A DNA stretch of 64,000 bases, taken from positions 682,001-746,000 of the forward strand of contig NC_088711.1 in NCBI RefSeq assembly GCF_963576615.1, in the 5' to 3' direction. Positions 33,401-48,400 of the stretch are shown in pieces (position 1 is the first letter of the stretch; each line of letters begins with the position of its first letter). The position numbers were made by a program, and so were the translations under genes. The DNA comes from Watersipora subatra (Eukaryota > Bryozoa > Gymnolaemata > Cheilostomatida > Watersiporidae). The notes below the pieces were generated by a model. The model searched no databases. It was given only the letters and a program-made list of their open reading frames with translations, and was not told where the DNA came from.

Positions 33401-36400
33401 GCTGTAACTCGAATCCCATCAGACATCTTGGGAACATCATGTTGCAGACACCCCATTTAGCCGTTAACTCATCTATAGTACAATTAGCCAGCGCCTTCTG
33501 AATGGTCGTCGAGAAGTTCAAATAGTCTTCTTCCGTCTCCAATTCAAAGATCTTATTTGGATAGGTGGTGTATGGAACGATATCTTTACATTCCTCGGGC
33601 GCAGGAGAACACTTTTCATCACTTCAAAACAAACAGAAAAATCATATCGAAATGGTTGAGCTCATGCTTGTAACTTCACAGAAGTTAGTACAGAAAGCTA
33701 TGAACAGTTACAGGTAGTGCGTATATGTGAAAACACACCCATGTGAAAACCGCATTAAATAAACCTAGTCAAGTTCTGTCCATGGAGCAGAAGACAAAAA
33801 ACTCGTATAAGACCATAAACTACTCAAAAATCCGGCATATGGTTTCTACATATTACAGTGAACGCAGAACATCGAAAATACAACTGACATCGCATCGTTT
33901 ATGAGTGTAAAAATCTCAAGTAGCAAAATCACCTGCGCGCGTATCTATAAATTCACTGCAAACCTTCCAAACAATTCTTATACATGAAGACGATGTCGTC
34001 GTAGGATAATGAATACGATTTGTTTAAAAATATAATCATTGCGTACCACATCTCGTCTGCTCCAGTCCTGCAATCATAAGTCTTGTCACATACGCTCAAC
34101 CCGTGAATACATTTTCCGTCACCGCAAGGAAACTCATCTTCTCCACACATATTCATCATGTTGTCGATAGGCTCTGACAAACATCGCTCTTCCGGTAACT
34201 TCATGCACAGCATCACCAGCTGTTCTCGCCCTTCTCCGGAGCAATACTCGTACGTAGCATCTGCAAAATGAACAGGTGAAAATGACTAGCTAGAAATTTT
34301 TGAGACAACGAAATGTATTTTCGAAACAGTCATTACAAGAGGGCAAGATAGAAGCGTACTTAGACATGTATTTCTACAGAGCTGTAACTCGAATCCCATC
34401 AGACATCTTGGGAACATCATGTTGCAGACACCCCATTTAGCCGTTAACTCATCTATAGTACAATTAGCCAGCGCCTTCTGAATGGTCGTCGAGAAGTTCA
34501 AATAATCTTCTTCCGTCTCCAATTCAAAGATCTTATTTGGATAGGTGGTGTATGGAACGATATCTTTACATTCCTCGGGCGCAGGAGAACACTTTTCATC
34601 ACTTCAAAACAAACAGAAAAATCATATCGAAATGGTTGAGCTCATGCTTGTAACTTCACAGAAGTTAGTACAGAAAGCTATGAACAGTTACAGGTAATGC
34701 GTAAATGTGAAAACACACCCATGTGAAAACCGCATTAAATAAACCTAGTCAAGTTCTGTCCATGAAGCAGGAGACAATAAACTCGTATAAGACCATAAAG
34801 TACTCAAAAATCCGGCTTTTGGTTTCTACATATTACAGTGAACGCAGAACATCGAAAATACAACTGACATCGCATCGTTTATGAGTGTAAATATCTCAAG
34901 TAGCAAAATCACCTGCGCGCGTATCTATAAATTCACTGCAAACCTTCCAAATAATTCTTATACAAGAAGACGATGTCATCGTAAGATACTGAATACGATT
35001 TGTTTAAAAGTATAGTCATTGCGTACCACATCTCGTCTGCTCCAGTCCTGCAATCATAAGTCTTGTCACATACGCTCAGCCCGTGAATACATTTTCCGTC
35101 ACCGCAAGGAAACTCATCTTCTCCACACATATTCATCATGTTGTCGATAGGCTCTGACAAACATCGCTCTTCCGGTAACTTCATGCACAGCATCACCAGC
35201 TGTTCTCGCCCTTCTCCGGAGCAATACTCGTACGTAGCATCTGCAAAATGAACAGGTGAAAATGACTAGCTAGAAATTTTTGAGACAACGAAATGTATTT
35301 TCGAAACAGTCATTACAAGAGGGCAAGATAGAAGCGTACTTAGACATGTATTTCTACAGAGCTGTAACTCGAATCCCATCAGACATCTTGGGAACATCAT
35401 GTTGCAGACACCCCATTTAGCCGTTAACTCATCTATAGTACAATTAGCCAGCGCCTTCTGAATGGTCGTCGAGAAGTTCAAATAGTCTTCTTCCGTCTCC
35501 AATTCAAAGATCTTATTTGGATAGGTGGTGTATGGAACGATATCTTTACATTCCTCGGGCGCAGGAGAACACTTTTCATCACTTCAAAACAAACAGAAAA
35601 ATCATATCGAAATGGTTGAGCTCATGCTTGTAACTTCACAGAAGTTAGTACAGAAAGCTATGAACAGTTACAGGTAATGCGTAAATGTGAAAACACACCC
35701 ATGTGAAAACCGCATTAAATAAACCTAGTCAAGTTCTGTCCATGAAGCAGGAGACAATAAACTCGTATAAGACCATAAATTACTCAAAAATCCGGCATAT
35801 GGTTTCTACATATTACAGTGAACGCAGAACATCGAAAATACAACTGACATCGCATCGTTTATGAGTGTAAATATCTCAAGTAGCAAAATCACCTGCGCGC
35901 GTATCTATAAATTCACTGCAAACCTTCCAAACAATTCTTATACATGAAGACGATGTCGTCGTAGGATAATGAATACGATTTGTTTAAAAATATAATCATT
36001 GCGTACCACATCTCGTCTGCTCCAGTCCTGCAATCATAAGTCTTGTCACATACGCTCAACCCGTGAATACATTTTCCGTCACCGCAAGGAAACTCATCTT
36101 CTCCACACATATTCATCATGTTGTCGATAGGCTCTGACAAACATCGCTCTTCCGGTAACTTCATGCACAGCATCACCAGCTGTTCTCGCCCTTCTCCGGA
36201 GCAATACTCGTACGTAGCATCTGCAAAATGAACAGGTGAAAATGACTAGCTAGAAATTTTTGAGACAACGAAATGTATTTTCGAAACAGTCATTACAAGA
36301 GGGCAAGATAGAAGCGTACTTAGACATGTATTTCTACAGAGCTGTAACTCGAATCCCATCAGACATCTTGGGAACATCATGTTGCAGACACCCCATTTAG

Positions 36401-39400
36401 CCGTTAACTCATCTATAGTACAATTAGCCAGCGCCTTCTGAATGGTCGTCGAGAAGTTCAAATAGTCTTCTTCCGTCTCCAATTCAAAGATCTTATTTGG
36501 ATAGGTGGTGTATGGAACGATATCTTTACATTCCTCGGGCGCAGGAGAACACTTTTCATCACTTCAAAACAAACAGAAAAATCATATCGAAATGGTTGAG
36601 CTCATGCTTGTAACTTCACAGAAGTTAGTACAGAAAGCTATGAACAGTTACAGGTAATGCGTAAATGTGAAAACACACCCATGTGAAAACCGCATTAAAT
36701 AAACCTAGTCAAGTTCTGTCCATGAAGCAGGAGACAATAAACTCGTATAAGACCATAAAGTACTCAAAAATCCGGCTTTTGGTTTCTACATATTACAGTG
36801 AACGCAGAACATCGAAAATACAACTGACATCGCATCGTTTATGAGTGTAAATATCTCAAGTAGCAAAATCACCTGCGCGCGTATCTATAAATTCACTGCA
36901 AACCTTCCAAATAATTCTTATACAAGAAGACGATGTCATCGTAGGATACTGAATACGATTTGTTTAAAAGTATAGTCATTGCGTACCACATCTCGTCTGC
37001 TCCAGTCCTGCAATCATAAGTCTTGTCACATACGCTCAGCCCGTGAATACATTTTCCGTCACCGCAAGGAAACTCATCTTCTCCACACATATTCATCATG
37101 TTGTCGATAGGCTCTGACAAACATCGCTCTTCCGGTAACTTCATGCACAGCATCACCAGCTGTTCTCGCCCTTCTCCGGAGCAATACTCGTACGTAGCAT
37201 CTGCAAAATGAACAGGTGAAAATGACTAGCTAGAAATTTTTGAGACAACGAAATGTATTTTCGAAACAGTCATTACAAGAGGGCAAGATAGAAGCGTACT
37301 TAGACATGTATTTCTACAGAGCTGTAACTCGAATCCCATCAGACATCTTGGGAACATCATGTTGCAGACACCCCATTTAGCCGTTAACTCATCTATAGTA
37401 CAATTAGCCAGCGCCTTCTGAATGGTCGTCGAGAAGTTCAAATAGTCTTCTTCCGTCTCCAATTCAAAGATCTTATTTGGATAGGTGGTGTATGGAACGA
37501 TATCTTTACATTCCTCGGGCGCAGGAGAACACTTTTCATCACTTCAAAACAAACAGAAAAATCATATCGAAATGGTTGAGCTCATGCTTGTAACTTCACA
37601 GAAGTTAGTACAGAAAGCTATGAACAGTTACAGGTAGTGCGTATATGTGAAAACACACCCATGTGAAAACCGCATTAAATAAACCTAGTCAAGTTCTGTC
37701 CATGGAGCAGAAGACAAAAAACTCGTATAAGACCATAAACTACTCAAAAATCCGGCATATGGTTTCTACATATTACAGTGAACGCAGAACATCGAAAATA
37801 CAACTGACATCGCATCGTTTATGAGTGTAAAAATCTCAAGTAGCAAAATCACCTGCGCGCGTATCTATAAATTCACTGCAAACCTTCCAAACAATTCTTA
37901 TACATGAAGACGATGTCGTCGTAGGATAATGAATACGATTTGTTTAAAAATATAATCATTGCGTACCACATCTCGTCTGCTCCAGTCCTGCAATCATAAG
38001 TCTTGTCACATACGCTCAACCCGTGAATACATTTTCCGTCACCGCAAGGAAACTCATCTTCTCCACACATATTCATCATGTTGTCGATAGGCTCTGACAA
38101 ACATCGATCTTCCGGTAACTTCATGCACAGCATCACCAGCTGTTCTCGCCCTTCTCCGGAGCAATACTCGTACGTAGCATCTGCAAAATGAACAGGTGAA
38201 AATGACTAGCTAGAAATTTTTGAGACAACGAAATGTATTTTCGAAACAGTCATTACAAGAGGGCAAGATAGAAGCGTACTTAGACATGTATTTCTACAGA
38301 GCTGTAACTCGAATCCCATCAGACATCTTGGGAACATCATGTTGCAGACACCCCATTTAGCCGTTAACTCATCTATAGTACAATTAGCCAGCGCCTTCTG
38401 AATGGTCGTCGAGAAGTTCAAATAGTCTTCTTCCGTCTCCAATTCAAAGATCTTATTTGGATAGGTGGTGTATGGAACGATATCTTTACATTCCTCGGGC
38501 GCAGGAGAACACTTTTCATCACTTCAAAACAAACAGAAAAATCATATCGAAATGGTTGAGCTCATGCTTGTAACTTCACAGAAGTTAGTACAGAAAGCTA
38601 TGAACAGTTACAGGTAGTGCGTATATGTGAAAACACACCCATGTGAAAACCGCATTAAATAAACCTAGTCAAGTTCTGTCCATGGAGCAGAAGACAAAAA
38701 ACTCGTATAAGACCATAAAGTACTCAAAAATCCGGCATATGGTTTCTACATATTACAGTGAACGCAGAACATCGAAAATACAACTGCCATCGCATCGTTT
38801 ATGAGTGTAAAAATCTCAAGTAGCAAAATCACCTGCGCGCGTATCTATAAATTCACTGCAAACCTTCCAAACAATTCTTATACATGAAGACGATGTCGTC
38901 GTAGGATAATGAATACGATTTGTTTAAAAATATAATCATTGCGTACCACATCTCGTCTGCTCCAGTCCTGCAATCATAAGTCTTGTCACATACGCTCAAC
39001 CCGTGAATACATTTTCCGTCACCGCAAGGAAACTCATCTTCTCCACACATATTCATCATGTTGTCGATAGGCTCTGACAAACATCGATCTTCCGGTAACT
39101 TCATGCACAGCATCACCAGCTGTTCTCGCCCTTCTCCGGAGCAATACTCGTACGTAGCATCTGCAAAATGAACAGGTGAAATTGACTAGCTAGAAATTTT
39201 TGAGACAACGAAATGTATTTTCGAAACAGTCATTACAAGAGGGCAAGATAGAAGCGTACTTAGACATGTATTTCTACAGAGCTGTAACTCGAATCCCATC
39301 AGACATCTTGGGAACATCATGTTGCAGACACCCCATTTAGCCGTTAACTCATCTATAGTACAATTAGCCAGCGCCTTCTGAATGGTCGTCGAGAAGTTCA

Positions 39401-42400
39401 AATAATCTTCTTCCGTCTCCAATTCAAAGATCTTATTTGGATAGGTGGTGTATGGAACGATATCGTTACATTCCTCGGGTGCAGGAGAACACTTTTCATC
39501 ACTTCAAAACAAACAGAAAAATCATATCGAAATGGTTGAGCTCATGCTTGTAACTTCACAGAAGTTAGTACAGAAAGCTATGAACAGTTACAGGTAGTGC
39601 GTAAATGTGAAAACACACCCATGTGAAAACCGCATTAAATAAACCTAGTCAAGTTCTGTCCATGAAGCAGGAGACAATAAACTCGTATAAGACCATAAAG
39701 TACTCAAAAATCCGGCTTTTGGTTTCTACATATTACAGTGAACGCAGAACATCGAAAATACAACTGACATCGCATCGTTTATGAGTGTAAATATCTCAAG
39801 TAGCAAAATCACCTGCGCGCGTATCTATAAATTCACTGCAAACCTTCCAAATAATTCTTATACAAGAAGACGATGTCATCGTAGGATACTGAATACGATT
39901 TGTTTAAAAGTATAGTCATTGCGTACCACATCTCGTCTGCTCCAGTCCTGCAATCATAAGTCTTGTCACATACGCTCAGCCCGTGAATACATTTTCCGTC
40001 ACCGCAAGGAAACTCATCTTCTCCACACATATTCATCATGTTGTCGATAGGCTCTGACAAACATCGATCTTCCGGTAACTTCATGCACAGCATCACCAGC
40101 TGTTCTCGCCCTTCTCCGGAGCAATACTCGTACGTAGCATCTGCAAAATGAACAGGTGAAAATGACTAGCTAGAAATTTTTGAGACAACGAAATATATTT
40201 TCGAAACAGTCATTACAAGAGGGCAAGATAGAAGCGTACTTAGACATGTATTTCTACAGAGCTGTAACTCGAATCCCATCAGACATCTTGGGAACATCAT
40301 GTTGCAGACACCCCATTTAGCCGTTAACTCATCTATAGTACAATTAGCCAGCGCCTTCTGAATGGTCGTCGAGAAGTTCAAATAGTCTTCTTCCGTCTCC
40401 AATTCAAAGATCTTATTTGGATAGGTGGTGTATGGAACGATATCTTTACATTCCTCGGGCGCAGGAGAACACTTTTCATCACTTCAAAACAAACAGAAAA
40501 ATCATATCGAAATGGTTGAGCTCATGCTTGTAACTTCACAGAAGTTAGTACAGAAAGCTATGAACAGTTACAGGTAATGCGTAAATGTGAAAACACACCC
40601 ATGTGAAAACCGCATTAAATAAACCTAGTCAAGTTCTGTCCATGAAGCAGGAGACAATAAACTCGTATAAGACCATAAAGTACTCAAAAATCCGGCTTTT
40701 GGTTTCTACATATTACAGTGAACGCAGAACATCGAAAATACAACTGACATCGCATCGTTTATGAGTGTAAATATCTCAAGTAGCAAAATCACCTGCGCGC
40801 GTATCTATAAATTCACTGCAAACCTTCCAAACAATTCTTATACATGAAGACGATGTCGTCGTAGGATAATGAATACGATTTGTTTAAAAATATAATCATT
40901 GCGTACCACATCTCGTCTGCTCCAGTCCTGCAATCATAAGTCTTGTCACATACGCTCAACCCGTGAATACATTTTCCGTCACCGCAAGGAAACTCATCTT
41001 CTCCACACATATTCATCATGTTGTCGATAGGCTCTGACAAACATCGCTCTTCCGGTAACTTCATGCACAGCATCACCAGCTGTTCTCGCCCTTCTCCGGA
41101 GCAATACTCGTACGTAGCATCTGCAAAATGAACAGGTGAAAATGACTAGCTAGAAATTTTTGAGACAACGAAATGTATTTTCGAAACAGTCATTACAAGA
41201 GGGCAAGATAGAAGCGTACTTAGACATGTATTTCTACAGAGCTGTAACTCGAATCCCATCAGACATCTTGGGAACATCATGTTGCAGACACCCCATTTAG
41301 CCGTTAACTCATCTATAGTACAATTAGCCAGCGCCTTCTGAATGGTCGTCGAGAAGTTCAAATAATCTTCTTCCGTCTCCAATTCAAAGATCTTATTTGG
41401 ATAGGTGGTGTATGGAATGATATCTTTACATTCCTCGGGTGCAGGAGAACACTTTTCATCACTTCAAAACAAACAGAAAAATCATATCGAAATGGTTGAG
41501 CTCATGCTTGTAACTTCACAGAAGTTAGTACAGAAAGCTATGAACAGTTACAGGTAATGCGTAAATGTGAAAACACACCCATGTGAAAACCGCATTAAAT
41601 AAACCTAGTCAAGTTCTGTCCATGAAGCAGGAGACAATAAACTCGTATAAGACCATAAAGTACTCAAAAATCCGGCATATGGTTTCTACATATTACAGTG
41701 AACGCAGAACATCGAAAATACAACTGACATCGCATCGTTTATGAGTGTAAATATCTCAAGTAGCAAAATCACCTGCGCGCGTATCTATAAATTCACTGCA
41801 AACCTTCCAAATAATTCTTATACAAGAAAACGATGTCATCGTAGGATACTGAATACGATTTGTTTAAAAGTATAGTCATTGCGTACCACATCTCGTCTGC
41901 TCCAGTCCTGCAATCATAAGTCTTGTCACATACGCTCAGCCCGTGAATACATTTTCCGTCACCGCAAGGAAACTCATCTTCTCCACACATATTCATCATG
42001 TTGTCGATAGGCTCTGACAAACATCGCTCTTCCGGTAACTTCATGCACAGCATCACCAGCTGTTCTCGCCCTTCTCCGGAGCAATACTCGTACGTAGCAT
42101 CTGCAAAATGAACAGGTGAAAATGACTAGCTAGAAATTTTTGAGACAACGAAATATATTTTCGAAACAGTCATTACAAGAGGGCAAGATAGAAGCGTACT
42201 TAGACATGTATTTCTACAGAGCTGTAACTCGAATCCCATCAGACATCTTGGGAACATCATGTTGCAGACACCCCATTTAGCCGTTAACTCATCTATAGTA
42301 CAATTAGCCAGCGCCTTCTGAATGGTCGTCGAGAAGTTCAAATAGTCTTCTTCCGTCTCCAATTCAAAGATCTTATTTGGATAGGTGGTGTATGGAACGA

Positions 42401-45400
42401 TATCTTTACATTCCTCGGGCGCAGGAGAACACTTTTCATCACTTCAAAACAAACAGAAAAATCGTATCGAAATGGTTGAGCTCATGCTTGTAACTTCACA
42501 GAAGTTAGTACAGAAAGCTATGAACAGTTACAGGTAGTGCGTATATGTGAAAACACACCCATGTGAAAACCGCATTAAATAAACCTAGTCAAGTTCTGTC
42601 CATGGAGCAGAAGACAAAAAACTCGTATAAGACCATAAAGTACTCAAAAATCCGGCATATGGTTTCTACATATTACAGTGAACGCAGAACATCGAAAATA
42701 CAACTGACATCGCATCGTTTATGAGTGTAAATATCTCAAGTAGCAAAATCACCTGCGCGCGTATCTATAAATTCACTGCAAACCTTCCAAACAATTCTTA
42801 TACATGAAGACGATGTCGTCGTAGGATAATGAATACGATTTGTTTAAAAATATAATCATTGCGTACCACATCTCGTCTGCTCCAGTCCTGCAATCATAAG
42901 TCTTGTCACATACGCTCAACCCGTGAATACATTTTCCGTCACCGCAAGGAAACTCATCTTCTCCACACATATTCATCATGTTGTCGATAGGCTCTGACAA
43001 ACATCGATCTTCCGGTAACTTCATGCACAGCATCACCAGCTGTTCTCGCCCTTCTCCGGAGCAATACTCGTACGTAGCATCTGCAAAATGAACAGGTGAA
43101 AATGACTAGCTAGAAATTTTTGAGACAACGAAATGTATTTTCGAAACAGTCATTACAAGAGGGCAAGATAGAAGCGTACTTAGACATGTATTTCTACAGA
43201 GCTGTAACTCGAATCCCATCAGACATCTTGGGAACATCATGTTGCAGACACCCCATTTAGCCGTTAACTCATCTATAGTACAATTAGCCAGCGCCTTCTG
43301 AATGGTCGTCGAGAAGTTCAAATAGTCTTCTTCCGTCTCCAATTCAAAGATCTTATTTGGATAGGTGGTGTATGGAACGATATCTTTACATTCCTCGGGC
43401 GCAGGAGAACACTTTTCATCACTTCAAAACAAACAGAAAAATCATATCGAAATGGTTGAGCTCATGCTTGTAACTTCACAGAAGTTAGTACAGAAAGCTA
43501 TGAACAGTTACAGGTAGTGCGTATATGTGAAAACACACCCATGTGAAAACCGCATTAAATAAACCTAGTCAAGTTCTGTCCATGGAGCAGAAGACAAAAA
43601 ACTCGTATAAGACCATAAAGTACTCAAAAATCCGGCATATGGTTTCTACATATTACAGTGAACGCAGAACATCGAAAATACAACTGACATCGCATCGTTT
43701 ATGAGTGTAAAAATCTCAAGTAGCAAAATCACCTGCGCGCGTATCTATAAATTCACTGCAAACCTTCCAAACAATTCTTATACATGAAGACGATGTCGTC
43801 GTAGGATAATGAATACGATTTGTTTAAAAATATAATCATTGCGTACCACATCTCGTCTGCTCCAGTCCTGCAATCATAAGTCTTGTCACATACGCTCAAC
43901 CCGTGAATACATTTTCCGTCACCGCAAGGAAACTCATCTTCTCCACACATATTCATCATGTTGTCGATAGGCTCTGACAAACATCGATCTTCCGGTAACT
44001 TCATGCACAGCATCACCAGCTGTTCTCGCCCTTCTCCGGAGCAATACTCGTACGTAGCATCTGCAAAATGAACAGGTGAAAATGACTAGCTAGAAATTTT
44101 TGAGACAACGAAATGTATTTTCGAAACAGTCATTACAAGAGGGCAAGATAGAAGCGTACTTAGACATGTATTTCTACAGAGCTGTAACTCGAATCCCATC
44201 AGACATCTTGGGAACATCATGTTGCAGACACCCCATTTAGCCGTTAACTCATCTATAGTACAATTAGCCAGCGCCTTCTGAATGGTCGTCGAGAAGTTCA
44301 AATAATCTTCTTCCGTCTCCAATTCAAAGATCTTATTTGGATAGGTGGTGTATGGAACGATATCTTTACATTCCTCAGGCGCAGGAGAACACTTTTCATC
44401 ACTTCAAAACAAACAGAAAAATCATATCGAAATGGTTGAGCTCATGCTTGTAACATCACAGAAGTTAGTACAGAAAGCTATGAACAGTTACAGGTAATGC
44501 GTAAATGTGAAAACACACCCATGTGAAAACCGCATTAAATAAACCTAGTCAAGTTCTGTCCATGAAGCAGGAGACAATAAACTCGTATAAGACCATAAAG
44601 TACTCAAAAATCCGGCTTTTGGTTTCTACATATTACAGTGAACGCAGAACATCGAAAATACAACTGACATCGCATCGTTTATGAGTGTAAATATCTCAAG
44701 TAGCAAAATCACCTGCGCGCGTATCTATAAATTCACTGCAAACCTTCCAAATAATTCTTATTCAAGAAGATGATGTCATCGTAGGATAATGAATACGATT
44801 TGTTTAAAAATATAATCATTGCGTACCACATCTCGTCTGCTCCAGTCCTGCAATCATAAGTCTTGTCACATACGCTCAACCCGTGAATACATTTTCCGTC
44901 ACCGCAAGGAAACTCATCTTCTCCACACATATTCATCATGTTGTCGATAGGCTCTGACAAACATCGATCTTCCGGTAACTTCATGCACAGCATCACCAGC
45001 TGTTCTCGCCCTTCTCCGGAGCAATACTCGTACGTAGCATCTGCAAAATGAACAGGTGAAAATGACTAGCTAGAAATTTTTGAGACAACGAAATGTATTT
45101 TCGAAACAGTCATTACAAGAGGGCAAGATAGAAGCGTACTTAGACATGTATTTCTACAGAGCTGTAACTCGAATCCCATCAGACATCTTGGGAACATCAT
45201 GTTGCAGACACCCCATTTAGCCGTTAACTCATCTATAGTACAATTAGCCAGCGCCTTCTGAATGGTCGTCGAGAAGTTCAAATAGTCTTCTTCCGTCTCC
45301 AATTCAAAGATCTTATTTGGATAGGTGGTGTATGGAACGATATCTTTACATTCCTCGGGCGCAGGAGAACACTTTTCATCACTTCAAAACAAACAGAAAA

Positions 45401-48400
45401 ATCATATCGAAATGGTTGAGCTCATGCTTGTAACTTCACAGAAGTTAGTACAGAAAGCTATGAACAGTTACAGGTAGTGCGTATATGTGAAAACACACCC
45501 ATGTGAAAACCGCATTAAATAAACCTAGTCAAGTTCTGTCCATGGAGCAGAAGACAAAAAACTTGTATACGACCATAAAGTACTCAAAAATCCGGCATAT
45601 GGTTTCTACATATTACAGTGAACGCAGAACATCGAAAATACAACTGACATCGCATCGTTTATGAGTGTAAAAATCTCAAGTAGCAAAATCACCTGCGCGC
45701 GTATCTATAAATTCACTGCAAACCTTCCAAACAATTCTTATACATGAAGACGATGTCGTCGTAGGATAATGAATACGATTTGTTTAAAAATATAATCATT
45801 GCGTACCACATCTCGTCTGCTCCAGTCCTGCAATCATAAGTCTTGTCACATACGCTCAACCCGTGAATACATTTTCCGTCACCGCAAGGAAACTCATCTT
45901 CTCCACACATATTCATCATGTTGTCGATAGGCTCTGACAAACATCGATCTTCCGGTAACTTCATGCACAGCATCACCAGCTGTTCTCGCCCTTCTCCGGA
46001 GCAATACTCGTACGTAGCATCTGCAAAATGAACAGGTGAAAATGACTAGCTAGAAATTTTTGAGACAACGAAATGTATTTTCGAAACAGTCATTACAAGA
46101 GGGCAAGATAGAAGCGTACTTAGACATGTATTTCTACAGAGCTGTAACTCGAATCCCATCAGACATCTTGGGAACATCATGTTGCAGACACCCCATTTAG
46201 CCGTTAACTCATCTATAGTACAATTAGCCAGCGCCTTCTGAATGGTCGTCGAGAAGTTCAAATAGTCTTCTTCCGTCTCCAATTCAAAGATCTTATTTGG
46301 ATAGGTGGTGTATGGAACGATATCTTTACATTCCTCGGGCGCAGGAGAACACTTTTCATCACTTCAAAACAAACAGAAAAATCATATCGAAATGGTTGAG
46401 CTCATGCTTGTAACTTCACAGAAGTTAGTACAGAAAGCTATGAACAGTTACAGGTAGTGCGTATATGTGAAAACACACCCATGTGAAAACCGCATTAAAT
46501 AAACCTAGTCAAGTTCTGTCCATGGAGCAGAAGACAAAAAACTCGTATAAGACCATAAAGTACTCAAAAATCCGGCATATGGTTTCTACATATTACAGTG
46601 AACGCAGAACATCGAAAATACAACTGACATCGCATCGTTTATGAGTGTAAAAATCTCAAGTAGCAAAATCACCTGCGCGCGTATCTATAAATTCACTGCA
46701 AACCTTCCAAACAATTCTTATACATGAAGACGATGTCGTCGTAGGATAATGAATACGATTTGTTTAAAAATATAATCATTGCGTACCACATCTCGTCTGC
46801 TCCAGTCCTGCAATCATAAGTCTTGTCACATACGCTCAACCCGTGAATACATTTTCCGTCACCGCAAGGAAACTCATCTTCTCCACACATATTCATCATG
46901 TTGTCGATAGGCTCTGACAAACATCGATCTTCCGGTAACTTCATGCACAGCATCACCAGCTGTTCTCGCCCTTCTCCGGAGCAATACTCGTACGTAGCAT
47001 CTGCAAAATGAACAGGTGAAAATGACTAGCTAGAAATTTTTGAGACAACGAAATGTATTTTCGAAACAGTCATTACAAGAGGGCAAGATAGAAGCGTACT
47101 TAGACATGTATTTCTACAGAGCTGTAACTCGAATCCCATCAGACATCTTGGGAACATCATGTTGCAGACACCCCATTTAGCCGTTAACTCATCTATAGTA
47201 CAATTAGCCAGCGCCTTCTGAATGGTCGTCGAGAAGTTCAAATAATCTTCTTCCGTCTCCAATTCAAAGATCTTATTTGGATAGGTGGTGTATGGAACGA
47301 TATCTTTACATTCCTCAGGCGCAGGAGAACACTTTTCATCACTTCAAAACAAACAGAAAAATCATATCGAAATGGTTGAGCTCATGCTTGTAACATCACA
47401 GAAGTTAGTACAGAAAGCTATGAACAGTTACAGGTAATGCGTAAATGTGAAAACACACCCATGTGAAAACCGCATTAAATAAACCTAGTCAAGTTCTGTC
47501 CATGAAGCAGGAGACAATAAACTCGTATAAGACCATAAAGTACTCAAAAATCCGGCTTTTGGTTTCTACATATTACAGTGAACGCAGAACATCGAAAATA
47601 CAACTGACATCGCATCGTTTATGAGTGTAAATATCTCAAGTAGCAAAATCACCTGCGCGCGTATCTATAAATTCACTGCAAACCTTCCAAATAATTCTTA
47701 TTCAAGAAGATGATGTCATCGTAGGATAATGAATACGATTTGTTTAAAAATATAATCATTGCGTACCACATCTCGTCTGCTCCAGTCCTGCAATCATAAG
47801 TCTTGTCACATACGCTCAACCCGTGAATACATTTTCCGTCACCGCAAGGAAACTCATCTTCTCCACACATATTCATCATGTTGTCGATAGGCTCTGACAA
47901 ACATCGATCTTCCGGTAACTTCATGCACAGCATCACCAGCTGTTCTCGCCCTTCTCCGGAGCAATACTCGTACGTAGCATCTGCAAAATGAACAGGTGAA
48001 AATGACTAGCTAGAAATTTTTGAGACAACGAAATGTATTTTCGAAACAGTCATTACAAGAGGGCAAGATAGAAGCGTACTTAGACATGTATTTCTACAGA
48101 GCTGTAACTCGAATCCCATCAGACATCTTGGGAACATCATGTTGCAGACACCCCATTTAGCCGTTAACTCATCTATAGTACAATTAGCCAGCGCCTTCTG
48201 AATGGTCGTCGAGAAGTTCAAATAGTCTTCTTCCGTCTCCAATTCAAAGATCTTATTTGGATAGGTGGTGTATGGAACGATATCTTTACATTCCTCGGGC
48301 GCAGGAGAACACTTTTCATCACTTCAAAACAAACAGAAAAATCATATCGAAATGGTTGAGCTCATGCTTGTAACTTCACAGAAGTTAGTACAGAAAGCTA

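Noticed and set aside
33306-33542. 78-codon and 87-codon ORFs per unit taken as separate small genes
   Set aside because: They are the Fz and LDLa exons read into flanking introns from an internal Met; splice sites and the shared cysteine pattern join them into one protein.
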